From Lateolabrax maculatus (lineage: Eukaryota; Chordata; Actinopteri; Acropomatiformes; Lateolabracidae), in assembly GCA_031216445.1 (NCBI GenBank), contig CM062218.1, forward strand, positions 1,544,501 to 1,608,500: 64,000 nucleotides of DNA. Reading direction: 5' to 3'. The notes below the pieces were generated by a model that was given only the letters and a program-made list of their open reading frames with translations, was not told where the DNA came from and ran no database searches. Shown here piece by piece: positions 13,505-25,749 of the stretch. The position numbers were made by a program, and so were the translations under genes. Positions within the stretch are counted from its first letter, which is position 1; every line of letters starts with the position of its first letter.

Positions 13505-15589
13505 GTGCAGCACCACATCAGTATCAGAGCGCAGCCGGTAAAATGTCCGATACACAACTATTCATGCTGTTATAAAATGAATCTCACTGTCTTCAGTATT
13601 TTTGTGAACATTTAATTTTAAAAATACTTTTCTCATTGCTGTCCAGGGCAACATCACAAACTTGTGAGACTGTTTTTTTTTTTTTTTTACCAAATATTCA
13701 CCCCCACAAACTAACTTCTGACTATGAAAGATGCTGATGGTGTGAACTACAAATATCACATCCCAAAAAATAACAAAATATACTTCAAATTACAGCATAA
13801 ACACAGCAGATCATCTTTAGATGAATAGATGTGTTGTAATTGTCCAGTAGTTTAGTTGTTGTCTAATTGTTTGCACTAATAAAGATAAATTTAAGAATTA
13901 AAATTCAACAGCTTCAGCTGCCGACACTTCGACTGCCTCACATGTAAAACCTGCTGCTACAGACTCTGTTCACGTGAGCGAAGCTTTTTTAAATCTCCTT
14001 CCCTCTCTGTTCTTTCTCTCTCAGAGGTCACGCCTTCCACCTCCGGTCGCTCCAGGTTTCTGTCCTTCAGCCTTTTATGAGACGAGGGGTTAGGAGCTCC
14101 ATATGGGGAAGGAATGATGGAGGGCAGGAAGAGAAGAAAAGGTAGGCAGAAATCTGCAGCCTGTCTTGTAAAACCGGCCCCCACGTCCCCATCTTTACCT
14201 CCGCCCCTCCTGAGGGACGATAGCTGCATTGTTTCTTGATGTTCTTCCAGACTCAGCCTCTCTCTGAGATGGACAAACCAGAGCTTCAAGGCCGCTCGGT
14301 GGCGAACGAACCAGGTAACTACCAAACAAAGAAAACACAAATACAGACTGTTCCCACAAACAACCGGAATGATCCAATTACAGGTTTTAAAAGTTGTTGT
14401 TTTTGACAATTTTGGTAAAAAAAAAAAAACCTTTACAACAGAAAGTAGACAAACCAAAAGGATTTCAAAATATAAGTAAATCAGGCATATGTGTTCGTTT
14501 ATATCTATATACATATACATATATATGACTAACATCTGTTCAAAGGCCAATAACTGATGTTTTTCTAACAGAACTTGGATTAAGCTGCAATAAACAGTTG
14601 TTTCTATCTTAATCCTGATACAATAAGTGACATTAAAACAAGAATATAATCAGTCAGGTGTTTGGTCTTTTCCTGCTTCAAGAAAGGATACAACCTTTTT
14701 TTTTTTTTTTTTTTTTTAATTTTTTGTACCTTTGTACCACCCCAGTGATAAGCGCTTCTTTTTTTTTTTATTGGGCCTTTTCGTACCTGTAGAGTGTAAT
14801 CAGCTCCCCAGAATCTTGTATTTTCGCTATTTTCCCCTTTTGTTTCAGGATACTGCCTCCCTAAATGTATACCTGTATGACTATTGATGCAATTGTAGTA
14901 TCTTAATATTTTCATTTACATAATGTCTGCAGACACACATCCCCAAAAAATGGGGGTTTAGATGTGTTTTCTTGATTTGTTGTAAATGATTGTGTATATA
15001 AATACTGAACCAAACAACACAGGAGCCTGTTTCTACTGTACATTGGTAGTTAAAGAGCAGGTCTAACACGCCGGGTTCGTCCGTCTGATGCTGCTGTGAA
15101 AGAGCTCTGTGTCTCCACATCTGCCCAGTCTGGCAGGCAGCTGATTGGTGGAGAGATTTCCCTCACTGCTCTGCTCTGCATGGGTTTTATACAGCTCCAT
15201 CTGTACTGTGTGTGTGTGTGTTGTACGTACACATCTGCCTGTAGGACCGTGGCGAGGGCATCGTTCTCGTCGAAGCGTCCCGCTCTGAAGCTGCTGAAGC
15301 TCATCGTGTTTGAGTGGAAACTGTGAGTCGGCGGTCAGACCGGCCTCCCTGCATGTGGCCCGTTTCACACCAACCACCGTTAAAGTCCCGTGCTGCAGAT
15401 TGTTCACTGGTGTTCGTATGAGTCTGTAAATCTGGGTTTCTTCTACACATACCTGATGCTTTTCCTCATATACAATCAACTCTGGGATTCACATTAACCA
15501 AAAAAGACTTGAAACTGAATATTTTTCAAATGAACCTTATGAAATTAGACCACAGAGCTATATGGAACGAATAATAATGAAATAAATAT

Positions 15590-15650
15590 ACGCTCAGTGA
15601 CTACTTTATTAGGTACACCTGTACAGTCTAATAAAACAGATCTTAATAGA
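15590..15650 (+). repeat. 'ACTTTATTAGGTACACCTGTAC' repeat fragment
   Basis: CTCAGTGACTACTTTATTAG followed by GTACACCTGTACAGTCTAAT is the end segment of a familiar fish interspersed repeat. Confidence 0.5.
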
Positions 15651-18600
15651 TCATAAAGTCTACTTTCAAGATGCCAGTTTTCGACTTTAACGTTCCAGTT
15701 TTTCTTGATAGAGGTTTAATTAAATGATATGTTTAAGCATTGCGTTACACTGCGAGGTGTTTTCTAATATTCTATGAGTCAAAGTTCTGTGGACTTGACA
15801 CAGCAGCGACATCCTTCATACATGTGTGTCTGTGTTTAGTTTGGACAGATGTTGAAGGTGTTACTGTGCGTGTCCCATAAAGCTGCCAGAGGATTCCTGA
15901 CCGTCGCTGTCAAACTGGCGGTTTTACGGTGAGACGGTGACCCGTTAACAATGGGACGAATTCCTTCCCGGAGCTCCGCAGCTCCTCGCCGTCTCCACCT
16001 GGAAGACGTGAGCATCGGGTCGTCCCCGTTCACACTGACACATTACAAGACTTTCATATAGTAGATTATAAACGGCACACATGCTGACAGACTTAACATG
16101 TTTTTGGTGTGTTGGTGTTTCCTGGAGGCATTTCTGCTTTAGATGTATTCAGTTTTAACCCAAACCACTGCAGCGAAACTAATTCATACATACCTAATAC
16201 CTAATTCATATCCAAAGTTACCTTCATATACAAGAAAACCTATTTGTCTGCTGTTGCAGTTCATACATCAGTGTTTTCCTGTGCCTTTCCTTTCCTGACG
16301 TGTTCTTCTCTTGCTAACGTCTTTAAAATGATCAGAAACACTTAAATGGCTCAAAGCTGAGACTGATAACTCTTTTTTACACTTTGCTGTAGTTAACAGG
16401 TCACCGGTTCATCACAGGCCGTGCACTCTCAAACTCACACAACTCAGATGAATATTAGGATTCTTCCCTCCAATTTATCAGATGAATAAACACACTTATA
16501 AACGAGGGGAGTCTATTAGATAAAAAGTCTTTCTGGCTCTGCTCTGCCTGTACGGCAACCTGGTACATACAGTAGTGACAATCACACGCGTGTGTGTGTG
16601 TGTGTGTCCTGTTCATAACAGCCATTAGTTTAAGTTAACTTAATTTAAGTTTGTTTGAATAATTATAACCGTCATCTGTATGTCTGTATCGGTATATCGA
16701 GATTACTGAGAGCAGAGATGAATAAAGGTGATTCTGATCCTCAACTGGAACTTACAGCTGGTTTCACCGTTGAGGTAAATATCACCATATGACCTGTAAC
16801 CATCCCCCCATCTTCTGATTTTCCGGGGCCGGGTCGCGGCGGCAGCAGGCAGGGTAAGGCAGTCCAGACGTCCCTCTCTGCAGCAACGATTTCCAGCTCC
16901 TTCTGCTCGTAACTTGAACATCTCTCAGACTTTGTGAAACCTCAATTCTGAAATATTCCTGCACAAATTTATTATTACATATACTAGAAATACTTCTACA
17001 GCTACAAAACTTTATTGCACATTGAAAAACTCCCTCCGGATGTCTGAGCTTCTCACCGTATTTCTGATCATTCATTGAGTCATCCGTCCTCACCACTGCA
17101 GTCTGCACCAAATCCACCTGTCGATCTCACGCTCCATCTGACCCCCACTTGTGAACGAGACCCCGAGATACCTGGGGCAGCAACGGTGCACGCTGGAGGT
17201 TACAGTTTGCAGTCGTCTGTTGAAATGTGCCCCTTTCTGAGCCCCGTTTTAACATAATTAATCCCACGTGTTAGTTATTATTTTCTGTAGCTGCAAAATC
17301 AGCAGCTGAGTGCAGGATTTGTGTCCTCGTGAACAGCTCAGAAACTTGGTTGTCCGGTTCCACACCGAAGAGGTTCGGGTTGATTTACAAACATCGTCTT
17401 GCGTCCTTTTAAAAATCTGCGCGTGGGACCCTCGCAGTGTCAATCAGCAGTGTAACACGCCATTACGTAAGAGGGGCTTGGCAGGCAGCGCACATGAGTT
17501 ATATGTGTTTCTGTGAGCTGATTTTCCCTTTGCGTGTCTTTTTATGCGTTACGTTGAGCGGAGGACGGAGCGGGCGTGCAGCCAGACAGACAGACAGGTC
17601 CTGCCGGGCCTGTTGTACATGAGCTACACACACTAATGAAAACCTGATCCCTCCTGAGGTAATGCTGTAGTCACTCTGTATTCCCGTCGAACGGGGAGCG
17701 AGCTGGATCCCCTCGTCTCTAATAGATTCTCAGTCTGGACGGTCGCATTTCACTGCAGTATTCCAGGATTGTGTTGCTGAGGTATTGTTTTGTTTGTCTT
17801 CTAACACCTTGGGACCATGTTGGAAAGAAGTGTTTCACTTTGATGTGCTATCCTTTGGTTGTTTTTTTTTTGTCTCTTTTCTGTATCTGATCCATAAATC
17901 AAATCTAACAGCAGCTGGTAGACTGAGGAACACAACAAGGATCCTCCATACATACACACAGATGTATGTCTGAATGTGGGAACAGTAAATATGTTTCAGT
18001 ATGACCTTCATCAGGACAGTGAGGTCCAGTAAAGCAGTAGATGTCCATTTTAGCTTTAAATGTAGCCACAAAAATTATCTCAACTCAAAGGTCTTACTAG
18101 TTTCTGAGCTTTCATGTGTCGTCACGTGACCTTTGTGTAAAACTTTTCTTTTTTATTTTTTCTTTTTTTATGCAGCCGTCCAGGACGCTGATGAAGACTT
18201 CAGCTCTGTGAAGGTAGTTTGAGTTGACTTTTTGTTTTAAAAATTTGAGTTTATGGATTTTAGGCAGTGGATCAACAAAACAAAACACTAAAAAGACAAA
18301 GACAAAAGAGGGAAAGCTAATTGGAATTATTATTGTGCACCTTCAACAAAATCCTGACAAAGAAAAAAACCTGACAAAGCCTCAGATGTGTTTTATCATA
18401 AATTATGTTTGGTTGAATGAGATGATTCATGTTCACAATTCATTCAGCTTCACACACACACACACACACACAGAGGAAATGGTGTGTTGCAGGTTCCTGA
18501 TGCACTGCTCAGATGTGGTATTGTGGCTGAGGTGAGGAGAGGCTGTAAGTCATTTAATCTCTGGTGGTTAACGTGATAGAGTCGAAACACAGAGCGAGGA

Positions 18601-18974
18601 CTGTGCAGCAGCACAGGAAGTGGAGAACTGATACCTCACACACTCAACCGCCAACCACAGAGCGGCTTTTCAGTTTCATATGAACTCCGCGGAGAGCAGA
18701 AAACCACCGTCAGCGCTGCCACTGAAGGTTCTTTTTACCGTCACACTCGGCAGGGACGGCCACCTGCTAATATCAAACTCAGTTCACCTCAAACCAGAGT
18801 CGCCCTCCGCGGAGAGCCAGGAACCGTCCAAGCAGGCCAGTCAGGCCAGTTTCAGATCAGAAGAGCTCGTATCCTCATAAAACTGGATGTAACGGCCAAA
18901 TAGTTAAACAAAGACTGAGTCCATTGTTCGTTATGAGCAGGTACGAACCTAATAAGGACACATTTCTCCTGTTT

Positions 18975-19065
18975 GTAATAACGATGCAGATGAAATATCT
19001 CAGCAGCTACTTGATGAATGGCCATGAAATGTGGTACAAACATTCATGCGTCACAGAGGTGAAGG
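18975..19065 (+). repeat. Short fragment of the same interspersed family
   Basis: AAATATCTCAGCAGCTACTT followed by GATGAATGGCCATGAAATG-TGGTACAAACATTCATG resembles the 5'/middle section of the family represented at 38.5 and 31.6 kb. Confidence 0.5.
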
Positions 19066-19374
19066 TGAATGTACCATCCAGTCCATTAAATACTGACGTG
19101 ATAGCCAATTCAACCAAATCTTCCACATATATATAAATATATGAATATTGAATATATTTGAATATTGGATTCAAACAGAGGGCAAAAGTTATCATCCGGT
19201 GGCATTCGTATCTGTGGAATAATCTTTGGTTTATAACTTGTTCTCACTATCCGCTGCCTCATTTAGTTGATTGTGATGAATCTGACCCTAACAGTCTGGC
19301 TGCTTCAGAGAATAATGGGGCATTCAAACACTTCCTGCTTTGTAAGAAACCCATTTGAACTCCATGAGTTTCTC

Positions 19375-19654
19375 CATGAAGGTTGAAGGAATTTGATCCT
19401 TGCTTCTTTCTATCCAAACCATTTGCCTCTGCAAAATATCAGCTGTAACGTCACGCTCGGACTTTTCTCAGCAAATAGGCAACAATGCTTACAACTCGAA
19501 GGACATAATTCAGTTTCTTTTAATGGGAAAGGGAGGACGCAGAGGAGAGGAGATATTGCTCCTGCAGACCAGCTGGTTGCTGGTTGGGTGCTCAGTGAAA
19601 GAGCCAGGCACGTTACCCGACGCTCGCCAAGACTCACAAAGCCTTTACAAACCT
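19375..19654 (+). repeat. Copy 1 of a recent 280-bp direct duplication
   Basis: Matches 22595-22872 over its whole length with one 2-bp indel and very few substitutions. It begins CATGAAGGTTGAAGG and ends GCCTTTACAAACCT. No terminal repeats or known element features are visible. The copy is followed (19667-19810) by a degenerate series of AATGACTT words spaced about 25-40 bp apart. Confidence 0.95.
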
Positions 19655-20324
19655 TTACTTTCCTCTTCTAATGACTTTTTCCTTCTCCTCTTCTTTCTCT
19701 AATGACTTGGCTGTTGTAACTTACCCCTCCGCTCTCCCAATGATCTATTTCCTCTGCTGTCATAATGACTTCACCTCTTCCGACTCTTTTCCTTTTCAAA
19801 TGACTTCTTCACTCGTTCCCTTGACTTTCCCTCAAATACACTTAAAGATCGCTCTGATGGTTTTTTTAAAGGCCGCGTCAGCACTACAAATGGGCTGCAA
19901 TTAACTTCTGATGCAAAGTGTGAAAAAAATACAGTCTGTTTGGAGTGTCCCGGAGGAGGAGACGCTGACCATATCGTCGAATAATTACCTATTCTGATTT
20001 TGTTTTTTCATGAGTAAGAAAACCTAAATCAAAATGACATTTAATTGACAGCACTGTGTAAAGTACTGAAAATGGATAAGAGGTTTTAATAAGTACACTG
20101 CAAAGCTGAAGATTTGTGGAAGCTGCTAACAAAGGAATCGTTGTTCTACTTTGTTAAAATCTGGAACAATTTAGACACATTTATCTTATCTTCTGGATCG
20201 TAAACTACAGGAACATGTTTCACTTTTTCAGAACAGCCAACAAAAGAAAGGCGAGGCGTGCTCACATGTAATCTACTGTAGCTGAAGAACAAACATTAAC
20301 ATTCAGGCTCAGTCTGTGTAAAGA

Positions 20325-20760
20325 AGTGGGCGTCGCCTCCGTGACGTCACACGAGTTGTGAGCTGCGAGTTCTGCATTTTGCTCGTCGCCATCTTGTTTT
20401 TTTTTTTCTGGAGCCAGAAGTGACGTTATTTGGACGAGAGGGTAGCGCTTCCTCTATCCTGATTGGCGGTCGCTGTTACTACGGCCAGTCGCGTGGCAGC
20501 CCCACCCTAAAGCATACGCTGCTTTATCGTCTATTTTCCTCTAAACGGGACCGTAATTTACTAAACGAACATCCTGCTGTACTGAAGAAGACTTGAAACC
20601 AGCGACTGAGACCATAAACTCATTAGGAAAACGTTTCCAGGTGAGAAGTCGGGTCATTTTCTCATTGACTTCTATACAATCAGACCAGTGGAGTCGCCCC
20701 CTGCTGGCTGTTAGAGAGAACGCGGCTTGTATCTGCCAGCATTTCAGAACCAAATGAGTT
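20325..20760 (+). repeat. Dispersed repeat, longer copy of the 11.4-kb element
   Basis: Aligns with 11380-11600 over its first 200 bp and continues to about 20760. The 3' part (GTGGAGTCGCCCCCTGCTGG) is a phrase often seen in teleost interspersed repeats. Internal divergence from the other copy is perhaps 15-20%. Confidence 0.8.
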
Positions 20761-20911
20761 CATGAATCCACCCATTCTCCTGATGTATTTATCTGTTGGG
20801 ATCTCTTCCCCTCTTCCAGTCTGTTTCAGTAAACTATAAAACAAACGGAGGGTGGCCTGTATTGTTTCCTTAAGAGTAAATGAGCTTGACAAGCGATGGC
20901 TGACGAATGCT

Positions 20912-20931
20912 ACACACACACACACACACAC
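20912..20931. repeat. (CA)n microsatellite
   Basis: Ten CA units. Confidence 0.95.
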
Positions 20932-21639
20932 GGCACACAGGATAACAGAAGGAAAATAATGTCTGTTTTATGAGTAAACCACGAGCCCGCAGGACAAAGA
21001 CGGGAGCTGTTTCTAACGTGTGTGAACAGTGCACACACTTGCACGGTCCATGCACATAAAGCTTGTGGTTTATTGCTGAATTTGGCCGGCTGATCACACT
21101 CGCGCAGCATTTGTCTGTGCTTTGGCTCAGAATAAAACGAGTCTAACAGATTTTTATCCCTCCTCTTCGTCTTCATCCGTTCGACTCTTTGCTCTCTGAC
21201 AAAGTCAACACATTCGAGGGTTTGACTTTTCCTCTGATGGGACTCTGGGGATCAGCTCAGTCAGAAGGGAAACAATAATGATATTACTGTCCTAAAAACA
21301 CTCAGCACACAGGTTTCTCACTGTGTGTTGGACAACGGAGACCAACGAGGTCCGGTGGATTTCTTAGTCATGTGTCTCTGCTTTGAATTTGCACTTTTTT
21401 TTCAAGATGCCGACTTGATGTCTTCCTTTAACGGTGGTATGAAGTGCTGCATGAGTCGGAGTCAAAGCTAAAAAGATCTATTGTCCAGTTATCCAGAAAT
21501 AAAAATCGTCATATAAGTTGTTCTATAGACACTGTTTGGGGCAATTTAAGGCTTGAATGGACAAACTCCCCAGTTTTTAAATTACCATGTGTTCAGTCAA
21601 CTACAACTCCATCAGTACATATCAGTGAAATACATGGAG

Positions 21640-21760
21640 GTGGAGGAAGTATTCTGACCCTTTACTATAGTAAAAGTACTGTAAATATAATCAGGAAAAT
21701 GTATTTACACACTTTCCAAGTTGACTAATTGATTAATCAACTAATGGTTTCAGCTGTACT
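21640..21760. repeat. AAGTAC-type interspersed repeat
   Basis: GGAGGTGGAGGAAGTATTCT then ACTATAGTAAAAGTACTGTA. Same family as 29530, 33000, 39300, 40195, 48690, 62285 and 63130. Confidence 0.65.
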
Positions 21761-22594
21761 TGTAGAAACGTTTTGGGAGTTTAATTTATGACAAAAAATC
21801 AGATTTTATAAACTCTTTATATGTTTTGTGTGTAAAAATTCAATTTGTAAAGTAACTGAAGCTGTCAGATAAGTGTGTGTGTGTGTGTGACTCCTGGAAA
21901 ACCTCAACACCACCTCTGTTTCCTCACATTAGGATTAGTCCTCTCTGTGGAGAAAACCAGCAGTTTAACTTGTCAGACTGCTGGAGTCGAACCAGCTTCT
22001 TCATTATCATATTCAGGATTTTATTCCAACGTTTCGTTTCCCCCGAGCCAGTGGCCTCTCATGTTACTTGACACGTAGTTAACAAGCCTTAGTGACATAA
22101 AATGTCAGCATTATTTACTTGACTAACGAATTTTAGCTCACCACCAGACAAATATTAGATCATTACCAGGCGTCTGATGTGAAAAATGAAATGCAAATGG
22201 ATTTGAACCATAGGAAAAAAAATTGACAGAACAATTACTGTAATATGACTAATATATGATATGAGTTATTGTCTGGAAGGTGGCAGAGATGAAGGTCTTG
22301 ATCTTGTTGGGCTTTAGTGACAAAAACAAAAGGTTTTAAAAATGAGTTTGTTTTTAGAAGATTGATTAAATCTCTATAAGACAAAGATCCTGATCAGAAA
22401 AGTGACTTTAACACTTTTTATTTTCTTGGTATGTTTGGTTCAGACCAATCATTTATTTAACATGTGGATTTGATCACTGGAAGATATAAATATATATATT
22501 CTACTGTGGAAATGATATGGTCAGTTCAAAGACAATTATTATAGAGTTGAATTTACTGTGTCTGTGAATATTATTGAATAGATCTACAGCGTTA

Positions 22595-22872
22595 CATGAA
22601 GGTTGAAGGAATTTGATCCTTGCTTCTTTCTATCCAAACCATTTGCCTCTGCAAAATATCAGCTGTAACGTCACGCTCGGACTTCTCAGCAAATAGGCAA
22701 CAATGCTTACAACTCGAAGGACATAATTCAGTTTCTTTTAATGGGAAAGGGAGGACACAGAGGAGAGGAGATATTGCTCCTGCAGACCAGCTGGTTGCTG
22801 GTTGGGTGCTCAGTGAAAGAGCCAGGCACGTTACCCGACGCTCGCCAAGACTCACAAAGCCTTTACAAACCT
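22595..22872 (+). repeat. Copy 2 of the recent 280-bp direct duplication
   Basis: Same orientation as the copy at 19375-19654, 3.2 kb downstream, about 99% identical by eye. The flanking sequences on both sides differ completely between copies, so the duplication boundaries are sharp. Confidence 0.95.
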
Positions 22873-24754
22873 GTGTTACTGTCTTTGCATTTTATTCTCT
22901 GTTTCCTGCACAGATATTATATATTCTGCATTTCATTTTCTTTATTCACCGACTCTGACCAGGTGGACGTCAGTGACTGTACCACTATAGCCACTGAACT
23001 ACAGTCTGGATTCAAATAACTTACTCACAATACAGAGAGCCACACTTATTCTGGAGTTTGAGGGAAACCAGAGAGGTTTTGTGGTCACTTGTGGGTCAAA
23101 TAATGACGGAAACCACGGTGGAAAAAGTAAACAAATGACCCACACTGCAGATGGACGTTTCCGCCTGTGTCTGTCAGAGTTATTGACTGAACCATCGAGA
23201 CGTAGGTGTCAACTTTAATTAGTAATTTCCAGCTTTACAAGATCCATGCTGTCGTTATTTTGTGGCCAAGCCCTCGCTCTGTTTTCACGCTCCCACAGGC
23301 TCGACACAGACGGTGTAATTAGCCTTCGCTTCTTCGTGCATGTTTTCCTGGTTTCTGAGGCATTTCAGTCTTTTCAGGGCTTCCTCGGAGACCATGAAAC
23401 CCTGCTGATGAGTGTGCAGAAGCAGGCTGAAGGCTTCTGAGCCTCGTAGTCGAAGTTACCCAGGTCCAGGTGACCGGTCTGCTTTGGTTCAGTCCATCAG
23501 TGAAACTCTCCTGCTCCTCTGTTACATCAGTTCGTCAGATGACATCAATAATGTTGAGATTTGAGGATTCTGATATGCATGATTGGTAAAATATAGTAGA
23601 ATTTCTATAGAACAACTTGTTGATTTTGGCAAAACATTATGATTTTATCTGAGATTTTAGATGTTTCTTCTGTTAGAGCACACTGAAGTATGCAGCATGA
23701 CTGTACACATTAGCAGTCTTTGTACCTCGGTCTCATTTTATTAAGTTTTTTTGTATCTTCTTTTGTTGGATATTCGTATTTATGTTCTGCTGCTCATTTT
23801 GTGGCATTTGACTTGAGTGTTCAACAAAGAGAGAAACTTACAGTTCACACAACATGGAAATAATACCAAATGCAAGATAAATCAATAAAAACCTATTCTC
23901 TCCACACCTGGGTTTACACTTCAACAATACTTTTAGATATTAATTAACATTAAGTGTTCACTTTTATTTATTTTTATTGCTAATTATTTTATTGCTTCGC
24001 AGAGACTGAATACAAGGGAACGTTTGGAATATACAGTGTGTGTATTGAAATGTTGCCCAAGTATCCAATTTTACAGATCAACTCAGAGATTATAAAAGTT
24101 TTTAGAGCGGCCAAGTGTAAAAGTAGGATATAATGGTGCTCAGTGAGTGAAAGGAAATAAAGTGAAGTATGCACCGTGACGTGCCAGCTACTGTCCTCTG
24201 AGCCGCCCAGGGGAGCAGTGAGTGTTAGTTCACTCTGGAGGTCCGTCAGGCTTTAGGGCCCGGCAGTAAACTTCATAGTAAAGTTGATTGGCCTTCGGCC
24301 CCTGATTACTGAGCCTGAAACCAGACGCAAACCTGTGAACCTTTCCTACCGATCAAATAAGCAATGATAATAATAATAATAATAATGATAATCAACCCCT
24401 TAGTGCAATATGAGGGCACATTTTGAGGCAAAAAGCCTGCATGTAAAGATAAATGATTCAAACTAAGACAGAAGGAGGAGTTTCAGGTGGCGGAGGTCAG
24501 TCAGAGTTTAGGGTCGGTTGTAAAGTTGATGGTTAATAAACTTGATTGGTTTCAGTTCACAACAAACAAGTCTGAAGTCCACCAGTTCAGCTTTGTGTGT
24601 GTCCTCCGAGCTTAATAAACATCTGATATGTGTCTTTCTACTGAGCTGCAGCAGAAGTATGAAGTAAAATAATATGGAAATACAAGTATGTCAAAATTGT
24701 GCAGTTCTTAAGAGTAAATGTATTAGAATATCAGTGGTGGAAGGTCATTTTGTG

Positions 24755-24830
24755 TTTTAGAGCTGAAACAATTCAATTCATTGTTGAATGACAGAAAATT
24801 AATCAGCAACTTTTCTGATCTTTTTTTTTT
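24755..24830 (+). repeat. Fragment of the AT-rich 'ATTAATCG' repeat
   Basis: AGAGCTGAAACAATTCAATT followed by GAAAATTAATCAGCAACTTTT, then a T-rich run. A short member of the same family. Confidence 0.45.
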
Positions 24831-25518
24831 TTTTACTTTTTACTTTTTACATGATTTCATGCGTCTGGGCTTAATGCATCCTGTGGTCTTTGTGCTTGTT
24901 CAACTTATCAAAGATCATCCAAACCTTAGAGCCTGTGGCCCAGTGTGCAAAAAAATGTGACGCAGTGACCTCTGAGCTGCTCTACATGCTAGAATATGAG
25001 TTGGCCTCTAAATGGTTGAGTAGTAAAGAGTTCCCTGTGTGTTTGTAATGCAGAGGTGTAGTGGCTCTACTTGTAAATTTGAGTCACATAATAAAACCAT
25101 TTTAATCTTTTTATTTTCTTCTTTCTTCAAACAGTCCACCACTGGTGCATCTGGAGATGTGTTGCACATCCCTGACGTCCCTGAACAAAACAAGACTGGA
25201 GGCAGCAGCCAAGCGTCTGCCTGTGTGATGTCAGATCCTGGAGCTGCTTCGCTGACAGTGAATGGAGAGCAGGTTTGTCAGCAGAGCATCAAAATCTGAC
25301 CCATGCAACGGAGAAAAAGAGTCCGAGAGAGGAGCACAGCGGAGCGTCTCTAACGTCATGGAGAGTCCGGCACAGGACAGAGACCGCTTCAAAACACATT
25401 AAAGATTTTAGGCCCCCACGTTCCCTTAAAAACATCTAAAAATTCAGATGTTTTCCATCGCAAACCCCCGCCCAACAGGGACCTGTAAAGCACATAGAAT
25501 TACATCAGAGAGAAACAG

Positions 25519-25680
25519 AGGAGGAGGAGGAGGAGAGGAGGAGAGAGAGAGAGGAGAGGGAGGAAAAATTCTTCAAGTATGAGAAAATGTTACTTCTCTC
25601 CTCCCCTCTCTTTCTCTCTTTCTCTCTTTCTTTTTTTCCTCCTCTCTCTCTGTCCATTCCCCGTCCTGCTGGTCAGTCAA
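25519..25680 (+). promoter_or_regulatory. Probable promoter region: polypurine then polypyrimidine tract
   Basis: A GGA/GA-rich purine run (about 25519-25565) is followed after roughly 30 bases by a CT-rich pyrimidine run (about 25595-25653). This lies just upstream of a likely first exon that ends in a good GTAAG donor. No TATA box is obvious. GA/CT tracts are frequent in TATA-less vertebrate promoters. The two runs are roughly complementary and could pair or form triplex DNA. The promoter role is inferred from position only; no transcription start is visible. Confidence 0.35.
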
Positions 25681-25749
25681 TGAGTCGGACACAAAGACTG
25701 AGACACTTCTGCAGCGACGGAGAGAGAACGTCCTCACAGCTCTGAGCAG
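25660..25749 (+). other. tnxb: Putative non-coding exon 1 of the tenascin gene (5' UTR)
   Basis: The sequence ends in GAGCAG followed by GTAAGA, a strong splice donor. The next good acceptor on the strand, at 29010-29011, opens the exon that carries the start codon. Tenascin genes normally have a non-coding first exon separated from the ATG exon by a long intron, which fits. The 5' limit is a guess because no start-site signal is visible. A 21-codon upstream ORF (25680-25745) would lie inside it. Confidence 0.4.

Larger units (their letters stand above)
1..25500. other. Gene-poor upstream region, no gene recognised
   Basis: No open reading frame here resembles a protein family I know. The longest are around 100-200 codons, without domain signatures, and often overlap microsatellites or degenerate repeats. 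What can be seen are simple repeats, several interspersed repeat copies and one recent 280-bp duplication, each listed separately. The stretch is probably the intergenic space upstream of the tenascin gene, or large introns of an unseen neighbour. Small exons of another gene cannot be excluded by eye. Confidence 0.6.

Noticed and set aside
13957..14550. 197-codon minus-strand frame upstream of the tenascin gene
   Set aside because: Its composition changes abruptly from hydrophobic to polar, no domain is recognisable, and it spans A/T homopolymers and AT-rich simple sequence. A chance frame is more likely.
25039..25299. Frame after a good-looking acceptor (TTCTTCAAACAG) just upstream of the promoter
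   Set aside because: The translation (DVLHIPDVPEQNK...) matches no family I know, and no partner exons with consistent phase were found.
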